64,000 nt of DNA from JALHVH01 sp964585685 (GTDB taxonomy: Bacteria; Acidobacteriota; Aminicenantia; Aminicenantales; Saccharicenantaceae). The number at the start of each line of letters is the position of its first letter. Positions within the stretch are counted from its first letter, which is position 1. The stretch covers positions 26,669-90,668 of the forward strand of contig CAZPEP010000044.1 of the NCBI GenBank assembly GCA_964585685.1, given 5' to 3'. Positions 57,908 through 64,000 of the stretch are shown here, one piece after another. The notes beneath the pieces were generated by a model that was not told the origin of the DNA, did no database searches, and was given only the letters and a program-made list of their open reading frames with translations. The position numbers were made by a program, and so were the translations under genes.

Positions 57908-58368
57908 GAGACGTCAACAGCCTGAACAAGGTCATCCTGGTCGGCCGCCTGGGCCAGAAGCCGGAAGCGCGCTTCCTCCCCGGCACGGAACGCAAGGTCG
58001 TCCATTTCACCCTGGCCACCAACGAACGGTTCTTCAACAAGAACACGAACGAAGCCGTCAACCGGACCGAATGGCACCGCATCGTAGTCTGGGGCCCACT
58101 GGCCGATTTCTGCGAGAAGTACCTGACCCAGGGAAAGCAGATCCTCCTCGAAGGAAAGCTCCGGACCCGCTCGTGGCAGGACAAGGACGGGAACAAGCGC
58201 TCGACGACGGAGGTCGAAGCTCAGAACATCGTCCTCCTCGGCAAGCGGGAGGAGTCAGGCCAAGAGGAGGCCGTCGCCGGCAACCAGTCCACCCCGGATT
58301 TCCCGATGGAAGGGGACGAGACGGCTCACGGAAGCGGGAGCGGCGGCGACGACGACATCCCGTTCTGA
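57904..58368 (+). CDS. ssb: Single-stranded DNA-binding protein
   Basis: 154 residues. OB fold (about 1-110: NKVILVGRLGQKPEARFLP, TEWHRIVVWG) and a disordered tail ending in the acidic DDDIPF tip that recruits replication and repair partners. ATG 57904 overlaps the cpoB stop, so ssb is translated with Tol-Pal genes, an uncommon neighbourhood. It might be one of several ssb paralogues. Confidence 0.93.
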   Translation: MRDVNSLNKVILVGRLGQKPEARFLPGTERKVVHFTLATNERFFNKNTNEAVNRTEWHRIVVWGPLADFCEKYLTQGKQILLEGKLRTRSWQDKDGNKRSTTEVEAQNIVLLGKREESGQEEAVAGNQSTPDFPMEGDETAHGSGSGGDDDIPF

Positions 58369-58402
58369 GCCCCGCGCCGCGACCGCCCCGGGAGCTTCGG
58401 CC

Positions 58403-58780
58403 ATGAACGCCAACGACGACCTCGAAAGATTTTTTAGGGAACGCATCCTCGAGGACGTCCGCCCCTGGGGAAAGTTCCGGGCCTATCCGTACGAGCTCGG
58501 GGCCACCGTCAAGATCATCACCGTGGAGCCCGGCCGGGCCCTTTCGCTCCAGGTCCACCGCCGGCGCGCCGAGTTCTGGGTCGCCCTCGACCCGGGCCTC
58601 GAAGTGACCGTCGGCGACCGGGTCTGGTCTCCTGCCCCGAACGAGGAGATCTTCATTCCCCGGGAATCCATCCATCGCCTCCGGGGCCTCGGCCCTCTGC
58701 CGGCCCGTGTCATGGAGATCTGGATCGGCGATCCCGACGAGTCCGACATCGTCCGCATCCAGGACGACTTCGGCCGCTGA
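58403..58780 (+). CDS. Cupin, mannose-6-phosphate isomerase type II-like
   Basis: 125 residues, a single cupin barrel. The family pattern RPWGKFRAYP, VEPGRALSLQVHRRRAEFWV and the C-terminal IPRESIHRLRGLG corresponds to the phosphomannose isomerase domain normally fused to mannose-1-P guanylyltransferase. Here it stands alone. The first metal-ligand His pair is reduced to one (VHRR instead of HxHR), so isomerase activity is uncertain; with it GDP-mannose supply would fit the glycan genes. 34 bases after ssb. Confidence 0.75.
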   Translation: MNANDDLERFFRERILEDVRPWGKFRAYPYELGATVKIITVEPGRALSLQVHRRRAEFWVALDPGLEVTVGDRVWSPAPNEEIFIPRESIHRLRGLGPLPARVMEIWIGDPDESDIVRIQDDFGR

Positions 58781-58907
58781 GCCAGTCCCGTATATCCTGG
58801 GCCTTTCTTTTCGCGCTCATCGAGGAATTCCCGGCTCGGGGCGCGCCTTCCGTCGGCCGCGGCCTGTCCCGGCGAGCCAGGCCGCTTTCGCTTCGGGCTC
58901 CGCTCTC

Positions 58908-58924
58908 CTCGACCTGCGGTCGAG
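58908..58924 (+). other. Hairpin in the gap between the cupin gene and ptsI
   Basis: Perfect 7-base stem CTCGACC/GGTCGAG with loop TGC. The 268-base gap 58781-59048 separates convergent genes and shows no supported ORF. There is no U-run on either side, so a terminator role is only a possibility. Confidence 0.35.
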
Positions 58925-59048
58925 GATCCGTGCCCGCTCCGCCCCGCGAAGGCACTTAGGTCCCAGCCGGAAACAAAGCCCTTAACAAAGACTTCGTTCC
59001 CATCACGGCCGGAAGTCGGGGATTGCCGGGCAGGAAAGGGCGGAGCGG

Positions 59049-60809
59049 TCAGCTCTGACCCATGAGGAAGACCTCGGGGTACTTGACGAGGATGCCCTCG
59101 ATGAGGTGCTCCTCGATCTCCTGGGCGCTCGCGTATTGCATGGCCTCGGCGACGACCTTCTCGACCGTCGCTACTTCGATCGAGCGCAGGGCCTTCTTGA
59201 TGCGCGGGATGAAGATGGGGTTCATGCTGAAGGTCCGGAGCCCAAAGCCGAGCAGGACCAGGGCCGACAGCGGGTCGGCCGCCATCTCACCGCAGACGGC
59301 CACCTCCTTGCCGGCGGCCTCCGCCGTCTTGATGACATATCGGATCAGCCGTAGGACCGCGGGGTGGAGGGGCTTGTAGAGGTAGGAGACGAATTCGTTC
59401 GAGCGGTCGACCGCCAGGTAATACTGGATGAGGTCGTTCGTGCCGATGCTCAGGAAATCCAGCTCCTTGGCCAGGTGGTCCATCAGGGCGGCGGCCGCGG
59501 GCACCTCGATCATCCCGCCCAACGGGATCTTCTCGTCGAACCTTTCCCCCGCGCGCCGGAGCCCGTCCTTGACCTCCTCGAAGAGGGCCCTGACCTCGAA
59601 GATCTCCTCGATCTCCGTGATCATGGGCACGAGGACCCGAACGTTGCCCTTGACGCTGGCCCTGAGGATGGCCCGCAGCTGCATCCGGAACATGTCCCGG
59701 TTCCGCAGGGAGAAGCGGATGGCCCTCAGGCCCAGGGCCGGGTTGGGCTCCTTCTCGATGTTGAGCTGGGGGAGGGTCTTTTCCCCGCCGATGTCGATCG
59801 TCCGGATGGTGACGGACATCGGGTGCGCCTCCCGGGCCAGGCGCTCGTAGATGGCGAGGTGGTCCTCCTCGGTCGGCAGGGTCGTCCTCTGGAGGTAGAT
59901 GAACTCAGAGCGGAACAGGCCGATGCCCTCGGCGCCATAGGAGCGGGCCTGGGCCATCTCCTCGGGAAGCTCGATATTGGCCATCGGGACGAAGGGGACG
60001 CCGTCCAGGGTCCGCGAGGCCAGCCGGGCTGTCTTCTGGAGGTCCTTGCGGTACTTGTCGTACTTCTCCTTCTTGCTCAGGAACTCGCGGCGGACGACAG
60101 GCGTCGGGTTGACGATGACCTCGCCGTCGGTGCCGTCCACGATGATGGTGTCGCCGTTCTTCACTCGGAGCGTGACGTTGTGGAGGCCGACGACCGCAGG
60201 GATATTCAGGGAGCGCGCCAGGATGGCCGTGTGGGAGGTCTGGCCGCCCATATCCAGGGCCACAGCCAGAATGTTCTGCCCGCTGAAGCTCGTGGCCGCC
60301 TCGGAGGGCAAGAGGTCGTGGGCCACGAGGACCTTCTGCCCGTCGGAGGCCTCCTTCTTCTCCTTCCGCGTCTCCAGGTTCTTATAGATCTTAGCCAGGA
60401 CGTCGGAGATGTCGGACTTCCTCTGCTTGAAGTACTCGTCATTCATGGCCTCGAAGACCTGCTCGTAGCGGGCGTTGGTCCGAGAGAGGGCCCACTCCGA
60501 GCGGACCTTGTCCTCGATGATGACCTTTTCAAGCCCGGAGAGCAGGGACGGGTCCTCGAGGATCATGAGGTGGGCCTCGAAGATGAAGGCATGCTCATCC
60601 CCCATCTTCGAGCTGATGTCGGTCTTGATCCGGACGAGCTCGTTCTTGGTCCGCTCGATGGCCCAGCGGAGGCGCCGGATCTCGTCCTCAACCTGGACGG
60701 CGGGAATGGCCTCGCGACGCGACGTGAAGATCACCCGCTCGGAAAGGGCGACCTCGCCCATGGCAATCCCCGGCGAAACCCCGATGCCCCTCAGGCGGTT
60801 GATGTCCAT
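59049..60809 (-). CDS. ptsI: Phosphoenolpyruvate-protein phosphotransferase (EI)
   Basis: 586 residues. Phospho-His193 in GGQTSHTAILARSLNIPAVV, PEP-binding core with GIGLFRSEFIYL and the C-terminal GEMAADPLSALVLLG. It autophosphorylates from PEP and passes the phosphate to HPr. No sugar-specific EIIB/C/D gene occurs in the window, so the chain probably serves regulation. Starts 6 bases after ptsH. Confidence 0.95.
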   Translation of the reverse strand: MDINRLRGIGVSPGIAMGEVALSERVIFTSRREAIPAVQVEDEIRRLRWAIERTKNELVRIKTDISSKMGDEHAFIFEAHLMILEDPSLLSGLEKVIIEDKVRSEWALSRTNARYEQVFEAMNDEYFKQRKSDISDVLAKIYKNLETRKEKKEASDGQKVLVAHDLLPSEAATSFSGQNILAVALDMGGQTSHTAILARSLNIPAVVGLHNVTLRVKNGDTIIVDGTDGEVIVNPTPVVRREFLSKKEKYDKYRKDLQKTARLASRTLDGVPFVPMANIELPEEMAQARSYGAEGIGLFRSEFIYLQRTTLPTEEDHLAIYERLAREAHPMSVTIRTIDIGGEKTLPQLNIEKEPNPALGLRAIRFSLRNRDMFRMQLRAILRASVKGNVRVLVPMITEIEEIFEVRALFEEVKDGLRRAGERFDEKIPLGGMIEVPAAAALMDHLAKELDFLSIGTNDLIQYYLAVDRSNEFVSYLYKPLHPAVLRLIRYVIKTAEAAGKEVAVCGEMAADPLSALVLLGFGLRTFSMNPIFIPRIKKALRSIEVATVEKVVAEAMQYASAQEIEEHLIEGILVKYPEVFLMGQS

Positions 60810-60815
60810 CGGCCG

Positions 60816-61085
60816 TCACTCTTTCTCATCGAACCTGTTATTGACGAGGTCCGAAAGGGCCTTGAGGGCGGCCTCCTCGTCCTTGCCGGCGACGAGGAGG
60901 GTGATCTCGCTCCCCTGGATGGCCGCCAAGGTTAGGATGCCGAGGATGCTCTTCCCGTCGATTTCGTTGTCATCCTTGACGATTTTGACCGAGGCACCGA
61001 AACGGTTGGAGAGGTTGACGAACTTCACCGCGGCCCGGGCGTGGAGCCCAAGCTTGTTCCTGATCATAATCCGATGTTCGAGCAT
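60816..61085 (-). CDS. ptsH: Phosphocarrier protein HPr
   Basis: 89 residues. His15 in GLHARAAVKF is the EI-dependent site, and Ser46 in DGKSILGIL is the HprK target; both positions match the family exactly. It lies 2 bases after the EIIA gene and next to ptsI. Presence of both sites with hprK in the same cluster supports a Ser46 control loop. Confidence 0.95.
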   Translation of the reverse strand: MLEHRIMIRNKLGLHARAAVKFVNLSNRFGASVKIVKDDNEIDGKSILGILTLAAIQGSEITLLVAGKDEEAALKALSDLVNNRFDEKE

Positions 61086-61087
61086 GG

Positions 61088-61495
61088 TTATTTCAACTTG
61101 GCCCCGAGGAGCGCGCTGACGAGGTGGATGTTCTTCTTGCCCTGCTCGACGACCTTCCGAGCGACCTCCCGGAGGTCGTTGTTCCTCTGGAGCGAAACGA
61201 ACTTGATGAGCATGGGCAGGTTGACGCCGGTGATGATCTCCACCTGATTGTCCTTCAGGAAGCTGAAGCTCAGGTTCGAGGGCGTCCCCCCGAACATATC
61301 GGTAAAGATGATGACACCGTTCTTCTGGTCCACACGCTTGAGGCTGAGGTTGATCTTCTTCTTCGAATCCTCCACATCGTCGTACCAGCCGATTGAGATC
61401 GATTCGATGTTGGGAGCCTCGCCCAGGATGATGGTCAGGGCGTTCAGGAGCTCCTCCGCCAGTTTTCCGTGTGAGACGATGATTCCGCCGATCAT
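61088..61495 (-). CDS. Mannose-family PTS EIIA protein
   Basis: 135 residues, single EIIA(Man) domain: MIGGIIVSHGKLAEELL with phospho-His9, and FTDMFGGTPSNLSFSF near 70-85. Without EIIB/C/D it cannot import sugar by itself; as in other rapZ-linked clusters it may be a phosphate sink or sensor. It lies 38 bases after rapZ. Confidence 0.88.
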   Translation of the reverse strand: MIGGIIVSHGKLAEELLNALTIILGEAPNIESISIGWYDDVEDSKKKINLSLKRVDQKNGVIIFTDMFGGTPSNLSFSFLKDNQVEIITGVNLPMLIKFVSLQRNNDLREVARKVVEQGKKNIHLVSALLGAKLK

Positions 61496-61533
61496 GGGTC
61501 TTTGCCAGCCTTATATTCTATAGGAAAAGTCCG

Positions 61534-62403
61534 TCATTTATAAATATCCCTGTGATAAATTTTCGCGTCGGCCCCCCCGGCTTTGAGGTGGCCCCTGAGC
61601 GCGTCGGCGACGGCGACGGACCGGTGCTTCCCCCCGGTGCAGCCGAGGGCAATGGTCAGGGTGCTCTTGCCCTCCCGGACGAACTGGGGGACAAGGCGGT
61701 CGACGAACGCGAAGAGCTCCCGGAGGAAGGCTTTTGTCTCCGGCGCCCCGAGGACGAAGTCCCGGACGCTCTGCGACCGGCCGTTCCGGTCGCGAAGGCG
61801 GTCAACGTAGAAGGGGTTGGGCAGGAACCGGGTGTCGAAGACGAGGTCGGAGTCCAGCGGGAGACCGTATTTATAGCCGAAACTGATAAGGACGATCTGC
61901 ATCCGGGGCGTCCGTCGCTTCAGGACCTTCCGGGCAAGGCGCTCCTTGAGCTGGGAGATGTTCATGACCGAAGTGTCGATGACCTCATCGGCCATCTTCA
62001 TGATCTCCGCCATCCGGCGGCGCTCGAGACGGACCCCTTCGAGGACCGGCCGGCGGCGGGCGAGGGGGTGCGGCCGGCGGCTCTCGCTGAACCGCTTGAC
62101 CAGGCATTCGTCCGAGGAGTCGAGGAAGATGAGGCGCGGGGAGATCCTCTTCCGGATCTCCCGGTAGATCCCGGGAAATTCCGTCAGGAAGGCGGGCTCG
62201 CGGATGTCGACGACTAGGGCGACCCTTTCGATGTCGACCTTCTTCTTCTGCCAGAGGTCGACGAAGCTGGGGATGAGCTTGGCCGGGAGGTTGTCGACGC
62301 AGTAATACCCGAGGTCCTCCAGGAAGCGGCTGACGACCGTCTTTCCCGACCCCGACAAACCCGTGACGACGAGAAACCTGTTGTCATTGCGCGGCACACC
62401 CAT
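61534..62403 (-). CDS. rapZ: RNase adapter protein RapZ/YvcJ
   Basis: 289 residues. N-terminal P-loop VTGLSGSGKTVVSRFLEDLG (about 13-32) and the C-terminal domain with LTIALGCTGGKHRSVAVADAL. In E. coli it senses glucosamine-6-P and directs RNase E to GlmZ; in other phyla its target is unknown. Placement between hprK and EIIA is the classic neighbourhood. 9 bases after hprK. Confidence 0.93.
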   Translation of the reverse strand: MGVPRNDNRFLVVTGLSGSGKTVVSRFLEDLGYYCVDNLPAKLIPSFVDLWQKKKVDIERVALVVDIREPAFLTEFPGIYREIRKRISPRLIFLDSSDECLVKRFSESRRPHPLARRRPVLEGVRLERRRMAEIMKMADEVIDTSVMNISQLKERLARKVLKRRTPRMQIVLISFGYKYGLPLDSDLVFDTRFLPNPFYVDRLRDRNGRSQSVRDFVLGAPETKAFLRELFAFVDRLVPQFVREGKSTLTIALGCTGGKHRSVAVADALRGHLKAGGADAKIYHRDIYK

Positions 62404-62412
62404 GGCGCCTCC

Positions 62413-62976
62413 TCAGGACAGGGCCCTGTCCAGCCTTTTCATGATCTCGGAGGGCGCGTGGTATCCCTTCTTTCCCAGAAGATAGACCTTGCAGGCGACC
62501 TCGATCAGCGTGGCAATGTTCCGTCCCGGAGCGACGGGGATGAAGACCTGGGGCACCTTTTCCCCCAGGATGACCTCGTCCTCCGGAAGCTTGAGGCCCA
62601 GCCGGTCAAGCTCCAGACCGTGCCGCCATTTTTTGAGGCGGATGATGAAATCGATCCGCGACCTCGGGAGGATGGACCGGGGGCCGAAGATCTCCCGGAT
62701 GTTGATGATCCCCAGGCCACGTATCTCCATGAAGTTCCGGCTGAGCGGGGGCGCTTCTCCGGAGAGCCGGCAGGGACCTTCGCGCCGCACCCGGACGACG
62801 TCGTCCGAGACGAACTTGTGTCCGCGGGCGATGAGCTCGAGCGAACTCTCGCTCTTGCCGATTCCGGAATCGCCGATGATCAGCGCCCCGACCCCGAAGA
62901 TCCGGAGCAGGCCCCCCGACAGGGTCGTCCCCCCGGCGCCAGGGCCGGCCGCGGTGCGCCTCCCGGGGCTATCCAT
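62413..62976 (-). CDS. hprK: HPr kinase/phosphorylase, short form
   Basis: 187 residues; only the C-terminal catalytic domain is present, without the roughly 130-residue N-terminal domain of Firmicutes HprK. Walker A GDSGIGKS (35-42), SDD at 57-59 and the K/P signature FMEIRGLGIINI are intact. The His usually four residues into the catalytic domain (SIHG) is Ser20 here (TLSG). It likely phosphorylates HPr Ser46; phosphorylase activity is doubtful. ATG 62976 overlaps the ptsN end by 8 bases. Short forms are known in Alphaproteobacteria. Confidence 0.9.
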   Translation of the reverse strand: MDSPGRRTAAGPGAGGTTLSGGLLRIFGVGALIIGDSGIGKSESSLELIARGHKFVSDDVVRVRREGPCRLSGEAPPLSRNFMEIRGLGIINIREIFGPRSILPRSRIDFIIRLKKWRHGLELDRLGLKLPEDEVILGEKVPQVFIPVAPGRNIATLIEVACKVYLLGKKGYHAPSEIMKRLDRALS

Positions 62977-63439
62977 GGGACTTGTCTTCCTCCTCGCGGA
63001 CGATCTCGATGATGGCTTTGGGGCTCCGGGCCTCCAGGACCCGCCCGGGGAGCGCGGTCGCCTTCCGGACGAGATGGGCGATGGCGGCAAGGATCTGGAG
63101 GCTCATGCTCGGGTTATCCGGGGAGCAGACGACCAGGAAGAAGAGGTGGGAGGGTTTCCCGTCCAGGGAATCGAAGTCCACTCCCCGATGGGAGACGCCC
63201 AGGACGAGCAGCGGGCTCTTGACGCCTTTGAGCTTGCAGTGGGGGATGGCGACACCTTCCCCGATGGCGGTGCTCCCCAGCTTCTCCCGCTGGATGAGCT
63301 TGTCATATAGGTCCTTGTCCTTGGAGATCCTGTCCCCGGACTTCAGGAACTTCACGATCTCCTTCAGGACCTCGTCCCTGGTGATGGACTTGAGGTCAGG
63401 TATGATCAGGTCTACGGAGAGGAGGCTGTGGAGTTTCAT
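62969..63439 (-). CDS. ptsN: PTS IIA-like nitrogen-regulatory protein PtsN
   Basis: 156 residues, EIIA(Ntr/Fru) fold with phospho-His67 in GEGVAIPHCKLKGV. It accepts phosphate from HPr-type carriers and signals to potassium, nitrogen or phosphate regulators. A Ktr transporter is encoded at 51-53 kb, but a link is speculation. ATG 63439 overlaps the hpf stop (ATGA). Confidence 0.92.
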   Translation of the reverse strand: MKLHSLLSVDLIIPDLKSITRDEVLKEIVKFLKSGDRISKDKDLYDKLIQREKLGSTAIGEGVAIPHCKLKGVKSPLLVLGVSHRGVDFDSLDGKPSHLFFLVVCSPDNPSMSLQILAAIAHLVRKATALPGRVLEARSPKAIIEIVREEEDKSHG

Positions 63440-63960
63440 TCGGGCTCGACCAGGCCGACGTGGCCGTCCTTGCGGCGGAACAGGACGGCCCACTTCTCGG
63501 AACCCTCTTTGCGGAACACGAAGACCTCACGGTTCTTCATGTCGAGCTGAAGCGCGGCCTCTTCCACGGACATGGGCTTCAGCGAGAAGTGCGGGCTCCG
63601 GAGGATCCGGCGCTCGGGCTCTTCGGCCTCGACGGGCAGGATGAGGTCCTTCCGCTCGCGTCCCTTCCGGCGCTTCCGATCCCGGAACTTCTCCCGTTCC
63701 TTCCGGATCTTCGTCTCGAGTCCGTCGAAGGCCAGGTTCAAGGAGTTCATCATGTCGGGCGTCTCCTCGACGACGACGAGGCCGGCCCCCTTGTCCTTGA
63801 TGTGGAGCTCGGCGCGATGCCTCGTCTTCGCCACGGAGAGGATGATGTCCACTTCGAGCACGGAGCCCAGGAGCTTCTCGAGCGCCTTGAGCCGCTTCTC
63901 GCAATACTGCCTGACCTGGGGCGTCAGGTCGGTCTGGCGGGCCGTGAAGTGCACGTTCAT
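63436..63960 (-). CDS. hpf: Ribosome hibernation promoting factor, long form
   Basis: 174 residues. N-terminal HPF/YfiA domain (about 1-100: MNVHFTARQTDLTPQVRQY) plus a C-terminal dimerisation domain (about 115-174: VEEAALQLDMKNREVFVFR), so it should build 100S ribosome dimers alone. GGAGGGA precedes ATG 63960, which overlaps the stop of a further upstream gene (ATGA). Confidence 0.93.
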   Translation of the reverse strand: MNVHFTARQTDLTPQVRQYCEKRLKALEKLLGSVLEVDIILSVAKTRHRAELHIKDKGAGLVVVEETPDMMNSLNLAFDGLETKIRKEREKFRDRKRRKGRERKDLILPVEAEEPERRILRSPHFSLKPMSVEEAALQLDMKNREVFVFRKEGSEKWAVLFRRKDGHVGLVEPE

Positions 63961-64000
63961 GGCGTTCCCTCCATCGCGAACCTTCTTTTCCGGATATGGG
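63957..64000 (-). CDS. 3' end of the gene upstream of hpf (partial)
   Basis: The frame entering from the window edge reads HIRKRRFAMEGTP and stops at TGA (plus 63957-63959), overlapping the hpf start by 4 bases. Fourteen codons are too few for identification. The gene order x-hpf-ptsN-hprK-rapZ would place rpoN here, and the basic ending is compatible with that. Confidence 0.4.
   Translation of the reverse strand, partial: HIRKRRFAMEGTP

Noticed and set aside
58710..59048. Small ORFs between the cupin gene and ptsI
   Set aside because: Arg/Ser/Pro-rich readings typical of GC-rich non-coding DNA, without ribosome sites or domains.

Overview
The window is a GC-rich bacterial chromosome segment, densely packed on both strands, with no rRNA, tRNA, CRISPR array, transposase or phage gene that I can see. 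The genes imply a Gram-negative (diderm) cell: a complete Tol-Pal system, a heptose adenylyltransferase and heptosyltransferase-like enzyme, a Wzm/Wzt-type polysaccharide exporter and undecaprenyl-diphosphatase. The gene order (split F1 operon with b and b' subunits, short HPr kinase next to PtsN/HPF, solo EI/HPr/EIIA) fits an Acidobacteriota-like lineage such as Candidatus Aminicenantes. That placement is inference only.

Layout. 1-5.9 kb (+): two very similar parvulin lipoproteins flanking a saccharopine/lysine dehydrogenase-like enzyme, then uppP and an exported MEMO-family protein. 6.0-14.9 kb (-): one long run from a single strong promoter, atpF'-F-H-A-G-D-C, then a tRNA methyltransferase-like gene, the ABC exporter pair and a heptose-1-P adenylyltransferase, nearly all joined by 4-26 bp overlaps. 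15.0-17.6 kb (-): an atypical receiver protein, accD and folC. 17.75-23.8 kb (+): a glycan island with different codon preferences (a DUF4214-radical SAM protein, three glycosyltransferases and two small coiled-coil proteins). 23.9-33.8 kb: more glycosyltransferases, an epimerase, a hexapeptide acyltransferase, rsmA, a second radical SAM protein and an unusual SGNH-like protein. 33.8-46.9 kb: ftsK, an HD-GYP protein, an ECF sigma/anti-sigma pair, ricT-holB, uvrA, an aminotransferase and a YprA/MrfA-type helicase. 46.9-50.5 kb (-): a lower-GC accessory patch with an MNT/HEPN toxin-antitoxin pair whose HEPN gene is frameshifted, a secreted hydrolase, an NTF2-like protein and an RluA-like protein. 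50.5-53.1 kb (-): efpL and a Ktr potassium transporter. 53.2-58.8 kb (+): tolQ-tolR-tolA-tolB, pal-cpoB-ssb and a cupin. 59.0-64.0 kb (-): hpf-ptsN-hprK-rapZ-EIIA(Man)-ptsH-ptsI, a regulatory phosphotransferase chain with no sugar permease.

Most striking observations. (1) At least seven genes have a good sigma-70 or extended -10 promoter placed so that the predicted transcription start falls on, or within about three bases of, the start codon, so leaderless mRNAs look common here. (2) The glycan island encodes two small proteins that share an amphipathic Arg-Gln/Ile-Asn tail with the radical SAM protein. (3) Several family members lack a defining residue or domain: UvrA without its insertion domain, an SGNH-like protein with Glu for the catalytic Ser, an RluA-like protein with Gly for the catalytic Asp, a receiver with Glu for the phospho-Asp, a short HprK with Ser at a usual His, and an epsilon subunit without its C-terminal helices. 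(4) A large imperfect inverted repeat lies between the anti-sigma gene and ricT.
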